Shown here: piece after piece, positions 29,581 through 40,900 of the stretch
Position numbering within the stretch: the first letter of the stretch is position 1
Layout: every line of letters begins with the position of its first letter
Source: Aquificota bacterium
GTDB taxonomy: Bacteria; Thermosulfidibacterota; Thermosulfidibacteria; Thermosulfidibacterales; B14-G1
Reading direction: 5' to 3'
Assembly (NCBI GenBank): GCA_015486015.1
Contig: WFSL01000022.1
Coordinates: 62,001 to 126,000 of the forward strand
DNA: 64,000 nt
Made by a program: the position numbers and the translations under genes
The notes under the pieces: model-generated
Database searches by the model: none
Told to the model about the DNA's origin: nothing
Seen by the model: only the letters and a program-made list of their open reading frames with translations

Positions 29581-30081
29581 TTATCTTTGCGCCCTTAATG
29601 CGATCTCTAATGCCATGAGATAGGCCTCCATGGCCTCTCTTTGAGTGGGCTCGACTTGAAGGAGCCTGTGAAGGATCTGGACCACTTCCGGGTGACGGAG
29701 GAGCCTTTCTACCACCTCTCTAAGGATTGGGTCCACCATCTCAGGGGCCCCATAAGGGGAAATCGCCTCGCCTACCTCTTCGAGGTACCTTGGACCTGAG
29801 CCAGTGATGAACCAGTTTGGATTCACCTTGAACTTCTCCCTCAGTAGGTGCACCAATGACACTCTTGGTTCGTTTTTGCCACTAATATAGCGGTTGAGTG
29901 CCGATTTCGACACCCCAAGGGATCGGGCAAATACCTCGAGACTAAGCCCCGAGTCTTTTTGGGCCTCTCTCAACCTCAATCCTATCTCCTTCCTAAGGAT
30001 AGGCAGATAGTTATGGATCGAATGGACCTCTTCATTCCTATCTCGGTCCGTATCGTACCCATTTCCCTCAGGGTTCCTCAT
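29581..30081 (-). CDS. XRE-family helix-turn-helix regulator
   Basis: The 166-residue protein has a Cro/CI-type HTH at about 35-90 (IGLRLREAQKDSGLSLEVFA; GVSKSALNRYISGKNEPR; NPNWFITGSG). The C-terminal half is helical, with no recognised effector domain. A CI-like repressor with unknown targets is the best description. It is convergent with pheT. An 8-bp dyad at 30108-30133, about 27 bases upstream of its start, suggests autoregulation. Confidence 0.82.
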   Translation of the reverse strand: MRNPEGNGYDTDRDRNEEVHSIHNYLPILRKEIGLRLREAQKDSGLSLEVFARSLGVSKSALNRYISGKNEPRVSLVHLLREKFKVNPNWFITGSGPRYLEEVGEAISPYGAPEMVDPILREVVERLLRHPEVVQILHRLLQVEPTQREAMEAYLMALEIALRAQR

Positions 30082-30107
30082 TGCAGAAATTCCCCCCTAA
30101 AATGCCC

Positions 30108-30133
30108 ATTTCTGGGTTGATGTAACCAGAAAT
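30108..30133. promoter_or_regulatory. Operator-like dyad upstream of the XRE regulator
   Basis: ATTTCTGG (30108-30115) and its exact complement CCAGAAAT (30126-30133) flank 10 bases. The spacing fits an HTH dimer on one DNA face. A second loose dyad TATAC-N7-GTATA lies at 30164-30180. Autorepression by the XRE protein is inferred from position. Confidence 0.4.
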
Positions 30134-30331
30134 GATGCTAACTACTTGTTACTGCTAAACTTTTATACACGCGAGGTATACAAGGGGCAATGGTATTTTT
30201 CCGAAGGGCGGTTTGGGGGAATCTCTTTTGGGGAATAGAGGGATAGCCGATGATGAGGACCCTTAAATCGGCATTTGATTATGGGTACATAATGGGACTC
30301 CGTGGAGTTGGCAGCCTCCCTTCTTCCACAC

Positions 30332-31186
30332 CTAAGGGGCAGGTGGAGAGAAATCGCGATATGGGGCTGTCCTATCCCTGATTTCTCTTCTCTTTTCCAT
30401 AAACCTGGGGCCGGAGGGTAGCACCTGCTGCTCAAAATGCCATATTACCTGTTTCTCTATCCATCTATCAGGGGCCTCCCCCCATTCTATTGTACACCTT
30501 CCCCCCTTTATCCCCAGTTTCCCCACGATTCCGCAATTGGGGCATTTAACCTTTGTGGAATTGGTGAATTGTAAGAGGGTATTGTGGCAATACGGACAGG
30601 AGAATGGGGCAGCTTCTCCAAGATACCTCTTTTCCCCCCTAAGGGCTTCTACCAAGGCTCTTCCCCCATTTTTGGCCCTCCTCATGCCCTCCTCTTGGTA
30701 TATTACTTCCCCTGGCCCCTGCCCGTAAATCACGAACTGGTCCACTATGAAATACCCCAAGGCACGGAGGAAGAGGGCGTTCACGGGAAGGGCATAAGAC
30801 TCCCATCCGGGGATCCCTGCCGTAGCTATGGAGAGAGCAGGGCGCCCTTCCAGCTCCCGACCGTAACCGTACATGAAGCCCATGCCACGATCCATGAAGG
30901 TCTTGAGTATACCTGTAGGACCAAGGAGATAGGTGGGAGCACCCAACACTAAAGCATCGTACCTTGTAAGGATTCTATACACCTTATGGGCATCATCTTG
31001 GACAGGACACTCTACCTTTTTGAATACGCAACTCATGCAGCCCCTGCAAGGCTCTATCCGGTAATCTGTGAGGCGTATCATGGCCACCTGGGCTCCCGCC
31101 TCTTGAGCCCCCATGAGGGCCTCCTTTACAGCGATCTCTGTATTGCCCATCTTCCTGTAGCTGCAAACCATACCCAATACCTTCAT
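30332..31186 (-). CDS. Iron-sulfur flavoprotein (NADPH-dependent FMN reductase fold) with zinc ribbon
   Basis: Residues 1-190 are a flavodoxin-like fold with MKVLGMVCSYRKMGNTEIAV for FMN phosphate binding and the compact cysteine motif CRGCMSCVFKKVECPVQDD that holds a 4Fe-4S cluster in archaeal and bacterial ISF proteins. VLGAPTYLLGPTGILKTFMDR is the second FMN loop. An added C-terminal domain (about 195-284) has CPYC and CPNC pairs, a likely zinc ribbon or rubredoxin-like site. It probably moves electrons in anaerobic redox or peroxide defence. It is the last gene of the pcrA-gatC-gyrA run; GGAGGTGAG precedes ATG. Confidence 0.82.
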   Translation of the reverse strand: MKVLGMVCSYRKMGNTEIAVKEALMGAQEAGAQVAMIRLTDYRIEPCRGCMSCVFKKVECPVQDDAHKVYRILTRYDALVLGAPTYLLGPTGILKTFMDRGMGFMYGYGRELEGRPALSIATAGIPGWESYALPVNALFLRALGYFIVDQFVIYGQGPGEVIYQEEGMRRAKNGGRALVEALRGEKRYLGEAAPFSCPYCHNTLLQFTNSTKVKCPNCGIVGKLGIKGGRCTIEWGEAPDRWIEKQVIWHFEQQVLPSGPRFMEKRREIRDRTAPYRDFSPPAP

Positions 31187-31207
31187 TTCTCACCTCCGTC
31201 CTTAGAC

Positions 31208-31573
31208 TTATGGCCAGTATCCTTCCAACACATCCTCGAAGAACTCTAAAACCGGCCATTCCTCGTCCCATTCAATGGCAATGAAATCTACCTTGTAAGG
31301 CCCTTTCCACTTCTCTCGCTGGATGTATATCTGCACGGCCCTCCATAGGTGGTCCCGTTTTCTCCTTGTCAGGGCCTCCTTAGGGTCTAAGAGGCCGCCC
31401 CTACTCACAGTGCGTACCTCGACTAAATGGAGGGTATCCCCCCTCTTGGCCACAATATCAATTTCCCCCCATCGGGTGTTAAAGTTTCGGTTGATCACCT
31501 TGAATCCGCGCTCCTTCAGGAATGAGGTGGCCAGGTCCTCCCCTCTCTTGCCTAACTCTCTGGTTTTACCCAC
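31208..31573 (-). CDS. yraN: YraN family (UPF0102) endonuclease-like protein
   Basis: The 121-residue protein has the UPF0102 pattern GKRGEDLATSFLKERGFKVINRNF, WGEIDIVAKRGDTLHLVEVR (a PD-(D/E)XK nuclease core) and KRDHLWRAVQIYI. The catalytic-site residue pattern ends EVR where EVK is usual. I start at GTG 31573, with GGAGGA seven bases upstream; longer readings run through rnhB in another frame without family signal. It overlaps the rnhB 3' end by 22 bases, a common pairing. Confidence 0.88.
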   Translation of the reverse strand: MGKTRELGKRGEDLATSFLKERGFKVINRNFNTRWGEIDIVAKRGDTLHLVEVRTVSRGGLLDPKEALTRRKRDHLWRAVQIYIQREKWKGPYKVDFIAIEWDEEWPVLEFFEDVLEGYWP

Positions 31574-32193
31574 TTGAATGTCCTCCGGTGGATGGGACAT
31601 GGACCATAGCGCTGCAGCGCCTGACGGTGTTGGAGGGTGGCGTATCCCTTGTGAGAGGCGAAGCCATATTGGGGAAATACCTTGTCGTATCGACACATAA
31701 GCCGATCCCTGATCACCTTCGCTATAATGGAGGCAGCTGCTATGGATAAGCTTTTGTTGTCCCCTTTCACCACAGAGACTGTGGGGATGGGAAGACCCTT
31801 GAGTTTCATCCCGTCTACTATCACTAAACGAGGTCCGATGCGGAGGCTACCCACGGCCCTCCTCATGGCCTCAGCTGCGGCCTGATAGATGTTAACCCGA
31901 TCTATCTGCTTCCAGCCTACTACCCCAATGGACCAGTCCATGGCCTTCTCCTTGATCACTTCAAAGAGGGCCTCCCTCTTCTTGGGGGAGAGGGTTTTAG
32001 AGTCCTTGACGTCTGGGATAGGGGCATCCAGAGGGAGTATAACAGCCGCTGCTACCACAGGGCCGGCAATACACCCTCTCCCAGCCTCGTCCACCCCTGA
32101 TAGCGGGAAGAACCCCTCCTTACTGAAGTGGCGATCAAAAGCAAGTCTGGCCTTGTCGGGATCTTCTCCCTGGTGTGGAGCGTGCCTCCTCAT
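31552..32193 (-). CDS. rnhB: Ribonuclease HII
   Basis: RNase HII removes ribonucleotides from DNA. The 213-residue product has the catalytic GVDEAGRGCIAGPVVAAAV, the Asp of VIVDGMKL and SIAAASIIAKVIRDRLM. About 25 residues precede the first conserved block. It overlaps the upstream TPR lipoprotein gene by four bases and yraN by 22. Confidence 0.95.
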   Translation of the reverse strand: MRRHAPHQGEDPDKARLAFDRHFSKEGFFPLSGVDEAGRGCIAGPVVAAAVILPLDAPIPDVKDSKTLSPKKREALFEVIKEKAMDWSIGVVGWKQIDRVNIYQAAAEAMRRAVGSLRIGPRLVIVDGMKLKGLPIPTVSVVKGDNKSLSIAAASIIAKVIRDRLMCRYDKVFPQYGFASHKGYATLQHRQALQRYGPCPIHRRTFKWVKPES

Positions 32194-32975
32194 AGCCTCT
32201 CCTCATAAATGCGCCTCCTGAGGTGCCTGATATGGGCCTTTACCAGGCCTGTCCTGTACCCTTGTCTCTTTAACCTCCTTAGGATGGCCAGTGCATCCTT
32301 CAGCCTTCCCTGATCCTCCCTCAGATTGGCAAGCCCCAAAAGCGCCTCCTGGACCTCGTAGCCCTTGCCCGTCTTTATAACGCTCTGATAGAGTCTTTCT
32401 GCCTGATCCCAGGCCCCAACGCTCCTACAAAGCTCTGCCAGCATCAGGATAAACCCTTTATCTTTATTCAGCGGGGCATTTTGGAGGAAGGGTTTGGCCA
32501 ATTTATACGCCCTCTGTGTGTCCCCCATTTCAATTGCATACTCTACCATCCGCTCCTCCCTGAGGTCAGGGAAGTGGGAACCCGGAGGCATGGCTTCTAA
32601 GGTTTTCAGGCCCTTCTTGGGATCACCCAAGTCTTGGGCCTGGATCTCTGCCATAAGAAGCCAGGCGTCCCTCTTCTGGGCATACGGATAGTCCCCCCGG
32701 ATCAGGGAATTACAGTAAGCTATAGCCTTATTGGGGTCCTGTCTCAACGATCTCGCCATGTGGGCCAACTTCAGGAGCGCCATAGCTGCGTATTGGGAGT
32801 TACCCCCCTCCTGAACCACCCTTTCAAATATCCCATGGGCCTCGGCAAAGTTCCCTTTGGAGAGGGCTTTCACCCCCTCTTTGTATAGGCCTTTCTCCTT
32901 GCTGCAGCCCCAGACCAGGATCATTGTTAGGAGAAGCCAGAGGGTAATCCAGCGGCCCTTCAGGGGGATCTTCAT
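32190..32975 (-). CDS. TPR-repeat lipoprotein
   Basis: The 261-residue protein has a signal peptide [20 protein letters not shown] with lipobox VWGC, so it is probably lipidated at Cys24 and membrane-anchored. The mature part is a helical-repeat solenoid (for example [20 protein letters not shown] and [13 protein letters not shown]), resembling BamD/YfgM-type scaffolds. Function is not known. It overlaps gyrA by four bases (ATGA). Confidence 0.82.
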   Translation of the reverse strand: MKIPLKGRWITLWLLLTMILVWGCSKEKGLYKEGVKALSKGNFAEAHGIFERVVQEGGNSQYAAMALLKLAHMARSLRQDPNKAIAYCNSLIRGDYPYAQKRDAWLLMAEIQAQDLGDPKKGLKTLEAMPPGSHFPDLREERMVEYAIEMGDTQRAYKLAKPFLQNAPLNKDKGFILMLAELCRSVGAWDQAERLYQSVIKTGKGYEVQEALLGLANLREDQGRLKDALAILRRLKRQGYRTGLVKAHIRHLRRRIYEERL

Positions 32976-35392
32976 CTTTCATTCTCCCTCTCCCGTACCA
33001 GACTCACACCCACTACGGTATCCTTAGGGGGGAGGTCTATTAGCCGGACCCCTTGGGCAGGACGCCCCATTATGGAGATCTCGCTCGCCTTCAGCCTGAT
33101 GGCCATACCCTCCTGGGTGGCTATAAAGATTTCATCCTCGGGGTTTACCACCAGTATACCCACCATCTCCCTCGTCTTTTCTGTGAGGCGATGTGCAGTC
33201 ACTCCCCTTCCACCTCTGGCCTGGACCCTGTAAGCGGATATGGGCGTCCTTTTTCCATAGCCCTTCTGGGTTACTGTGAGCACGTACTCTCCAGTAAGGG
33301 CTTCCATCCCCACCACCTCGTCTCCTGGGGCCAACCTGATGCCTCTCACCCCTCGGGCATTTCTTCCCATGGCCCTCACCTGCGCGGAGGAAAAGGCCAT
33401 GGCCTTACCCCCTTTGGTGCCCAGGATCACTGGGGTCTCTCTCTCTACTGGCTTCACGGATATGAGCTCATCGCTGTCATCCAGCTTTAAGGCAACGATT
33501 CCTCCCCTGCGTACATTTTGAAATTGGTTAAGGGGTACCCTTTTTACCACCCCCAGCTTGGTGGCCATCATGAGGTGCCTCCCAGCCTCTGTCTCCTTGA
33601 GGTGGGTGAAGGCGGTCACTCTTTCCCCTTCCTCCAACCTGAGGATCTGGCTTATGTGCTTGCCTTTGGCATGGCGGGAGCCTTGAGGGATCTCATACAC
33701 CTTCAAACGATGCACCTTCCCCCTGTTGGTGAAGAAGAGGAGGTGGTCCAGGGTCGAGGCGATGTACAACTGCTCCACGAGGTCCTCCTCCTTCACCTCT
33801 AAGGCCCTCTTTCCCCTTCCCCCTTTCCTCTGGCTCCGATAGATGGCAAGGGGAGTCCTCTTTAGCAGGCCCCTGTGCGTGAGAGTAACCACCATCTTCT
33901 CCTCTTTGATGAAGGCCTCCGGATCAAAGGTCTCCACCTCTTCTATGATGGTGGTTCTCCTCTGGTCTCCAAAGCGCTCCTTCACTTCTAAAAGCTCCTC
34001 CCTCACCACTCCCCACAGCACGGTCTCCTCCCGTAGGATGGTTTCTAACCTTTGGATGAGGGCTGTCACTTCCTGGTACTCCTTCTCAATCTTTTCCCGT
34101 TCCAAGGCAGTGAGGCGTTGGAGCCTCATCTCCAGGATCGCCTGGGCCTGCCTCTCTGAGAGGGCAAACCCTTCCATAAGCCCATTTCGGGCCTCCTGGG
34201 GTGTAGAGGAAGCCCGGATGAGCCTGATCACGGCATCCAGATGCTCTATGGCTATCCTCAGGCCTTCGAGGAGATGAAGCTTATCCCGGGCCTTCTTCAG
34301 ATCAAAGGTGGTCCTTCTGGTCACTACCTCCCTGCGGAATTCCAGGAAAGCCTTCAGTATTTCAGGGAGAGAAAGGAGCTTTGGGGCCCCATCTACCAAG
34401 GCGATAAGGATTACCCCGAAGCCAGTCTCCATAGGTGTGTAGCGGTAAAGCTTCTTTAGTACAAAATCCGGGTCCTCACCACGTTTGAGCTCAATCACTA
34501 TCCTCACCCCGTGGCGGTCTGACTCGTCACGCACCGCTTGCACCTCTTCCAGCTTGCCCTCAACGGCCAATCGGGAAATGCGCTCCACTAATGAGGCCTT
34601 GTTGAGTTGATAGGGTATCTCCCGCACTACCAAGGCCACCCTTTTGCCCTTCATGGATTCCACTTCTACCTTGGCCCTCATGCGGAGGGCCCCTTTCCCT
34701 GTCTGATAGGCCCGAAGGATCTCGCTGCGCCCACAGATGAACGCCCCAGTGGGGAAGTCTGGGCCCTGGATGAAGTTCATGATCTCCTCCACCGTGGCAT
34801 CTGGGTGATCAATGATATAGAGCAAGGCATCTACCACCTCTGAGAGGTTGTGAGGAGGGATATTGGTGGCCATGCCCACGGCAATTCCTGCCGAGCCGTT
34901 GACCAGCAAGTTGGGTACCCGTGTGGGCAAGACGGTGGGCTCATCGAAGGAGCCGTCAAAGTTGGGTATAAAGTCTACAGTCTCTTTCTCTATGTCACGC
35001 AGAAACTCTTCGGCCAGGGAAGTGAGTCTCACCTCTGTATACCGCATAGCGGCTGGGGGATCCCCATCTAAGGAACCGAAGTTTCCCTGTCCATCTACCA
35101 AGGGATAGCGCATGGCGAAGTCCTGGGCCATGCGCACCAATGCATCATAAACGGCGGCATCGCCGTGGGGGTGAAACTTTCCCAGTACCTCTCCCACCAC
35201 CCTGGCAGACTTTTTGAAGGGTCTGTTGGACGTCAGCCCCAGCCCTTGCATCGCATAGAGGATGCGCCTATGTACGGGTTTGAGGCCATCCCTGATGTCG
35301 GGCAGAGCGCGCCCTACAATTACGCTCATGGCGTAATCTATGTAGGCGCTTTTCATTTCCTCTTCTATGCTTATGGGTATCACCTTGGCCAT
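32972..35392 (-). CDS. gyrA: DNA gyrase subunit A
   Basis: The 806-residue subunit cuts and rejoins DNA during supercoiling. The catalytic tyrosine is Tyr118 in AAMRYTE. The gyrase-specific box [10 protein letters not shown] marks it as GyrA rather than ParC, and six C-terminal beta-pinwheel blades follow. At the position of E. coli Ser83 the sequence [10 protein letters not shown] carries Ala (Ala79), as in some naturally less quinolone-sensitive groups. gyrB is not nearby. gatC lies 20 bases upstream. Confidence 0.97.
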   Translation of the reverse strand: MAKVIPISIEEEMKSAYIDYAMSVIVGRALPDIRDGLKPVHRRILYAMQGLGLTSNRPFKKSARVVGEVLGKFHPHGDAAVYDALVRMAQDFAMRYPLVDGQGNFGSLDGDPPAAMRYTEVRLTSLAEEFLRDIEKETVDFIPNFDGSFDEPTVLPTRVPNLLVNGSAGIAVGMATNIPPHNLSEVVDALLYIIDHPDATVEEIMNFIQGPDFPTGAFICGRSEILRAYQTGKGALRMRAKVEVESMKGKRVALVVREIPYQLNKASLVERISRLAVEGKLEEVQAVRDESDRHGVRIVIELKRGEDPDFVLKKLYRYTPMETGFGVILIALVDGAPKLLSLPEILKAFLEFRREVVTRRTTFDLKKARDKLHLLEGLRIAIEHLDAVIRLIRASSTPQEARNGLMEGFALSERQAQAILEMRLQRLTALEREKIEKEYQEVTALIQRLETILREETVLWGVVREELLEVKERFGDQRRTTIIEEVETFDPEAFIKEEKMVVTLTHRGLLKRTPLAIYRSQRKGGRGKRALEVKEEDLVEQLYIASTLDHLLFFTNRGKVHRLKVYEIPQGSRHAKGKHISQILRLEEGERVTAFTHLKETEAGRHLMMATKLGVVKRVPLNQFQNVRRGGIVALKLDDSDELISVKPVERETPVILGTKGGKAMAFSSAQVRAMGRNARGVRGIRLAPGDEVVGMEALTGEYVLTVTQKGYGKRTPISAYRVQARGGRGVTAHRLTEKTREMVGILVVNPEDEIFIATQEGMAIRLKASEISIMGRPAQGVRLIDLPPKDTVVGVSLVRERENER

Positions 35393-35412
35393 AGGGAGGG
35401 CCTCCTATTCCC

Positions 35413-35709
35413 TTAGCCCTGAATAATCCTTGGTACCCGGAAGAACCCCCTTTCGTCTCTGTCAGGGGCATTGGCCAGGGCCTCCTCCTGGGAGAGGGAG
35501 GGTTTGGCCTGGTCATCCCGCATCACATTGGTCTGGGCCAGGGCATGGAAGGTAGGTTCTACCCCCTCTGTATCCAGCTCCTTCAGTTGATCCATGTACT
35601 CTATTATCCTGTTGAGCTGGTGGGTAAACTCCTCTACCTCTTGAGGGGTGAACTCCAATCTGGCCAGACGGGCAACGTGCAGCACTTCGGATCTACTGAT
35701 TTTCTCCAT
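35413..35709 (-). CDS. gatC: Asp/Glu-tRNA amidotransferase subunit C
   Basis: The 98-residue GatC stabilises the GatA-GatB pair. It shows [41 protein letters not shown] and the C-terminal RVPRIIQG, all typical. It sits between pcrA and gyrA; gatA does not adjoin it and gatB is at the far left of the window. Confidence 0.95.
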   Translation of the reverse strand: MEKISRSEVLHVARLARLEFTPQEVEEFTHQLNRIIEYMDQLKELDTEGVEPTFHALAQTNVMRDDQAKPSLSQEEALANAPDRDERGFFRVPRIIQG

Positions 35710-35726
35710 GGGCTCACCTCCCTCCT

Positions 35727-37829
35727 TTAGCCCTTCTTGAGCCGGGCAAGTCTTGCCAAAAGAAGCTTTTCCCCTACCCTATCGAACCTTACCCTAAGCT
35801 TCAAGGTTGTCCCTGAGCCCTCAAGTGCCTTCACCCTTCCAGGGCCGAATGCTGGATGAAACACAGGTTCCCCTACACGCCATTCCTCTTGAGTGAAGGG
35901 TGTGGTATCTGGGGTTTTCCCTTCTCGCTTCACCAACCTTTGGGGGATGGACCGGAGGAACCTCGAAGGGGGGAAGGTCCGATGACTCCCGTAGTAGAGC
36001 CGTTTTTTGGCATAGGTGAGAAACAGAAGATCCTTAGCCCTTGTGAAACCCACATAGCAGAGACGCCTTTCCTCCTCTAAGGAGGCGAGGCTCTCCATGG
36101 AAAGGGCATGAGGCAAGAATCCCTCCTCCATCCCTACCATGAAAACCACTGGGAATTCTAAGCCCTTTGCAGAGTGGAGGGTCATGAGGGTCACCCTTAA
36201 TCCCTCTTTCCTCTCATCTTGAGACGTAGTGAGAGATGCCCTGTCTATGAACTCCCTCAATCCATTCTCAACGTGGTCATACTCCACAGCCACATTTACT
36301 AACTCCCTGAGGTTCTCCATCCTTGCCTCTGCCTCGATAGTCCCTTCTGCCTCCAGGGCCTGGATGTAGCCTGTGGCACCCATCAGGTGATCTACAAAGC
36401 GAGAGAGAGGCATTTCTTTAGAGGCGGCCTGGAGCTCCTCCAGCAGGCTGACGAACGAAAGGAGGCGTGCCCTTTGGGCAGAGGGGACCTCCGCCCTTTT
36501 TAAGCCTTCCCACAATGGGAGGCCTTCCTGCTCGCAGAAGTGTAAGACCCGCTCCACGGTTCTCTCGCCAAGGCCCCTCTTTGGGGTGTTTATCACCCGA
36601 CGAAAGGCCAAGGTATCGTTGGGGTTCTCCACCAATCGGAGATAGGCAATGATGTCTTTGATCTCTTTCCTATCATAAAATCGGAGGCCACCTACCACCT
36701 GATACGGGATCCCCTCTTTGCTAAGGGCCTCCTCTAAGGGGCGTGACTGGGCGTTCGTCCGGTAGAAGACGGCAAAATGCGAAAGGGGACGGACCTTAGA
36801 CATCTCTTTGATCTTGGAGACCACATAGCGCGCCTCGTTCTTTTCGTCTGTGGCCACATAAAGGGTGATCCTCTCTCCTTGGGGATTGGCAGTGAAGAGG
36901 CGTTTCTCCTTTCGGAGGGTGTTCTCCCTGATCACATGCCAGGCAGCGTCCAGAATGATTTGGGTGGATCGGTAGTTCTCTTCTAACTTTACCACCTTTG
37001 CCTCGGGGAAGTCTCGCTCAAACAAAAAGACATTCCGCACATCTGCTCCACGCCAGCTATAGATGGACTGGTCATCGTCCCCCACCACGCATAGGTTCCT
37101 GTGCTTCCTGGCCATAATGCTCACGATCTGGTATTGGGGAGGATTGGTGTCCTGGTACTCATCCACCATGATGTGATGGAATCGGCCCTGCAGGAATTTT
37201 CTCACTGGCTCCTCCTCCAGGAGCCTCAAGGGATAGAGGATGAGATCGTCAAAGTCCATAGCGTTGTTCTGTCTCAGAAATTCCCTGTAACGTGCGTAGA
37301 TGAGGTTTACCACATCCATCCACTTCCCCTCCCCTTTCAATTCCCCAGGGTCCCCTTGGGCCATCCGCAGCTTACTCATGGTGGCAAGGATGGGTCGGGG
37401 GGAGAAGCGCCTATCCTCTATTCCCATCTCTTTAAGGATCTGCTTTACCAGTGCTACCTGATCTGAGTCGTCATAGACACTGAAGTCTGGAGTGTACCCT
37501 AACATGTTTGCAAAGCGGCGCATCACCCAAAGCCCAAAGGAGTGGAAGGTGGATAGGAACGGAGGATTATGCCATTTATAGCCTATAAGGTGTGCTACTC
37601 GATTTTTCATTTCCTGGGCCGCTTTGTTGGTGAAGGTGAGGCCAAGGATCCCCTCGGGGGCCTCCCCAGAAGCGATGAGATAAGCCACCCTGTGGGTGAT
37701 CACCCTGGTCTTGCCCGATCCTGCCCCTGCCAGGATAAGCAAGGGGCCAGAGATAAAAGTCACCGCCTCTTTCTGGGGCTCGTTGAGCCCTGCCAGCAGA
37801 TCCTCTATGCTCGTGAGCGTCTTCTTCAT
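35727..37829 (-). CDS. pcrA: UvrD/PcrA-type DNA helicase
   Basis: A superfamily 1A 3'-5' helicase of about 700 residues. It has the Q-motif LNEPQKEAV, Walker [24 protein letters not shown], the DEYQDTN Walker [15 protein letters not shown] and [21 protein letters not shown] start at ATG 37829 ([12 protein letters not shown]); the open frame continues upstream across the divergent dnaE promoter region but has no helicase signal there. No Shine-Dalgarno site is obvious, only TTAGG about 15 bases upstream. It heads the minus-strand run. Confidence 0.93.
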   Translation of the reverse strand: MKKTLTSIEDLLAGLNEPQKEAVTFISGPLLILAGAGSGKTRVITHRVAYLIASGEAPEGILGLTFTNKAAQEMKNRVAHLIGYKWHNPPFLSTFHSFGLWVMRRFANMLGYTPDFSVYDDSDQVALVKQILKEMGIEDRRFSPRPILATMSKLRMAQGDPGELKGEGKWMDVVNLIYARYREFLRQNNAMDFDDLILYPLRLLEEEPVRKFLQGRFHHIMVDEYQDTNPPQYQIVSIMARKHRNLCVVGDDDQSIYSWRGADVRNVFLFERDFPEAKVVKLEENYRSTQIILDAAWHVIRENTLRKEKRLFTANPQGERITLYVATDEKNEARYVVSKIKEMSKVRPLSHFAVFYRTNAQSRPLEEALSKEGIPYQVVGGLRFYDRKEIKDIIAYLRLVENPNDTLAFRRVINTPKRGLGERTVERVLHFCEQEGLPLWEGLKRAEVPSAQRARLLSFVSLLEELQAASKEMPLSRFVDHLMGATGYIQALEAEGTIEAEARMENLRELVNVAVEYDHVENGLREFIDRASLTTSQDERKEGLRVTLMTLHSAKGLEFPVVFMVGMEEGFLPHALSMESLASLEEERRLCYVGFTRAKDLLFLTYAKKRLYYGSHRTFPPSRFLRSIPQRLVKREGKTPDTTPFTQEEWRVGEPVFHPAFGPGRVKALEGSGTTLKLRVRFDRVGEKLLLARLARLKKG

Positions 37830-37957
37830 TATAAAAATTTTAAACCTAAGTTGGATGATTTTACTACCCCCTCTGGCCGAATTGCTAAAAATCCTCGGGC
37901 CTCCTGTTGCACCCTGAGGGTAGGTGGAGTAGAAAGAGACAGAAGCGGAGAGCATCC

Positions 37958-40900
37958 ATGAAAGAGTTCGCCCATTTGCATCTGCACACCCAGTACAGCC
38001 TGTTGGATGGAGGCATCCTGCTGCCGAGGCTCTTTGAGGAGGCGCCAAAGCTGGGGCTCCAGGCATTGGCCATTACAGATCATGGCAACATGTTTGGGGT
38101 GGTCCCGTTCTATAAGATGGCTAAAAAAGCGGGGATACATCCTATCATTGGCTGTGAAGCCTACATGGCTCCAGGTTCCCGGAAAGAGAGGGCCAGTTAT
38201 AAGGGCTTGTCTGATGCCGCATTTCACTTGATCCTACTGGTGAAGGATGAAACAGGTTACAAGAACCTGGTGAAGCTTGCCTCTTCTGCTTATCTGGAGG
38301 GGTTCTACTACAAACCAAGGATAGACAAGGAAATTCTCAGAGAGCATGCTGAAGGGCTTATTGCCCTGTCTGCCTGTCTGAAGGGGGAGATACCCCATCT
38401 GCTTGCCCTGGGGGATTATGAGGGGGCTAAGAGGGCAGCCCAGGAGTACTTGGAAATTATGGGGGAGGGCAATTTCTACATAGAGATCCAGCAGAACGGG
38501 ATGGCGCAGCAGGAGGAGGTGAATGGGGGGCTTGTCTCCTTGGCAAACGAGATGGGCATCCCATTGGTGGCCACGAACGATTGCCATTACCTCTTTCCTT
38601 CAGATGCCCATGCCCACGATATCCTCCTGTGCATCCAGACGGGGAAGCATGTCCAAGACCAAGACAGGATGAGGATGTCTACGGACCAGCTTTATTTGCG
38701 CACTCCGGATGAGATGTACAGGCTATTTCAAGAGATACCTGAGGCAGTGAAGAATACATGGGAGATCGCCAATAGGTGTCAGTTTCAATTTTCTTTTCAC
38801 CAGCTACATCTCCCCATTTATCAGGTACCTCAAGGATACGATTTGGATGGTTATCTTGCTCATCTGGCTAAGAAGGGGCTGGAGGAGAGGAGAAAGAGAG
38901 GGGAGATAGATGCTCATAGAGACTTCCAGGAGTATCGGCAGCGATTAGAGGATGAGATTACTGTTATAAGGGAGATGGGATTCTCGGGATACTTTCTCAT
39001 AGTCTGGGACTTTGTGAGGTTTGCCAAAAAGAGGGGCATCCCTGTGGGCCCTGGGAGGGGCTCAGCGGCTGGTTCCTTGGTCTCTTACGCCCTGGGCATC
39101 ACCAACCTGGATCCTCTTAGGCATAATCTGCTCTTTGAGCGGTTCCTTAATCCTGAGCGGGTCTCCATGCCCGATATAGATATAGACTTCTGCATGGAGA
39201 GAAGAGATGAGGTGATTGAGTATGTTAGGGGGAAATATGGCAAAGAGAATGTGGCCAAAATCATAACCTTTGGTACCATGGCAGCCCGGGCTGTAGTGAG
39301 GGATGTAGGGAGGGCTATGGGTATGCCCTATAAGGATGTGGATGCTATTGCTAAGCTTATCCCCAGCGGGCCGGGGGTAAACATGACCATTTCCAAGGCT
39401 ATTGAGGAGGTTCCTCAGCTCCAGGAGATGGTAAAGGGGCAGCCCGAGGTAAGGGAACTCTTAGAGGTTTCACAAAAGCTGGAGGGCCTTTCTCGTCATG
39501 CCTCCACCCATGCCGCTGGGGTAGTGATTACCCCTGAACCCCTCACTGAGTATGTTCCCCTATATCGGGGTGTGGACAACGAGATAGTAACCCAATATGC
39601 CAAGGACGAGCTGGAAGACCTGGGCCTATTAAAGATAGATCTGTTGGGTCTCAAGACCCTTACGGTGATTCGCATGGCCTTAGAGCTTATCCAGAGGTAT
39701 AAGGGCGAAAGGCCCGATCTGGAGCATCTGCCCCTCGATGACCCTGAAACCTATCGGCTGTTGGAGGAGGGGAGGACCCAAGGGGTCTTCCAGTTAGAGT
39801 CACCGGGTATGAGGGAGCTCATTAAACGCCTGAGGCCCAGCCGGTTCGAGGATCTAATCGCCTTAGTGGCCATTTATCGCCCTGGCCCCTTAGGTTCGGG
39901 GATGGTGGAGGACTTCATCAATAGGAAACACAAAAAAGTGGAGTGGAAGGTGCCCATCCCCCAGATAGAGGATATCTTGGAGGAGACATATGGGGTTATC
40001 CTCTACCAGGAGCAGGTGATGCAGATCGCCAGCCGCCTTGGTGGGTTCACTATGGGGCAGGCGGATCTGCTGCGCAGGGCCATGGGGAAGAAGAAGAAGG
40101 AGATTATGGCCAGGCAGAAGGAGGCCTTCCTCAAGGGGGCCATGGAGAGAGGGGTGAACAAGAAAGATGCTGAGCACATCTTTGATCTCATGGAGAATTT
40201 TGCTAAGTATGGATTCAACAAATCTCACTCTGCTGCTTACGCTGTTATCTCATACCAAACCGCTTATCTGAAGGCTCACTATCCTGTGGAGTTCATGGCA
40301 GCCCTCATCTCAGCGGACATGAGCAACACAGACAAGGTCTATCAGTACATCCAAGAGTGTAAGGAGATGGGCATAAAGGTGCTGCCCCCTGATGTGAACG
40401 AGAGTGCCGTCACCTTCTCTGTTAAGGGAGACTCCCTCCGCTTTGGTCTGGCCGCCATAAAGAATGTAGGGGAATCAGCGGTAGAGGCAATCTTGAAGGC
40501 AAGGAGAGAGGCGCCCTTTCGTTCCCTTTACGATTTTTGTCGGAGGGTGGATCTGAGGAAGGTAAATAGGAAAGCAATCGAAAGCCTTATCAAGGCAGGG
40601 GCCTTTGACACTATGGGGAGAGACAGGAACACCCTCCTTGCTGCCCTGGACACTGCCATGGACATAGGTCAGAAGGCGCATCGAGAGAACGAATTGCAAG
40701 GTTCTCTGTTTGATCTCGTGGGCGATTCCTCCCCCTTCAGTGATGAGGAGATCTATCCAGAGGTGGAGCCACCTTCCCACAAGGAGCTCCTTTCCATGGA
40801 GAAGGAAGCCCTGGGTTTCTATGTTACAGGGCATCCTCTGGACCTATACGATAGGGAGTTGAAGAGGGTCGTTTCCATGGAAATCAAGGAGGTGAGAGAG

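Noticed and set aside
36467-37961. Several plus-strand ORFs opposite pcrA
   Set aside because: They are antisense shadows of a strongly conserved helicase gene.
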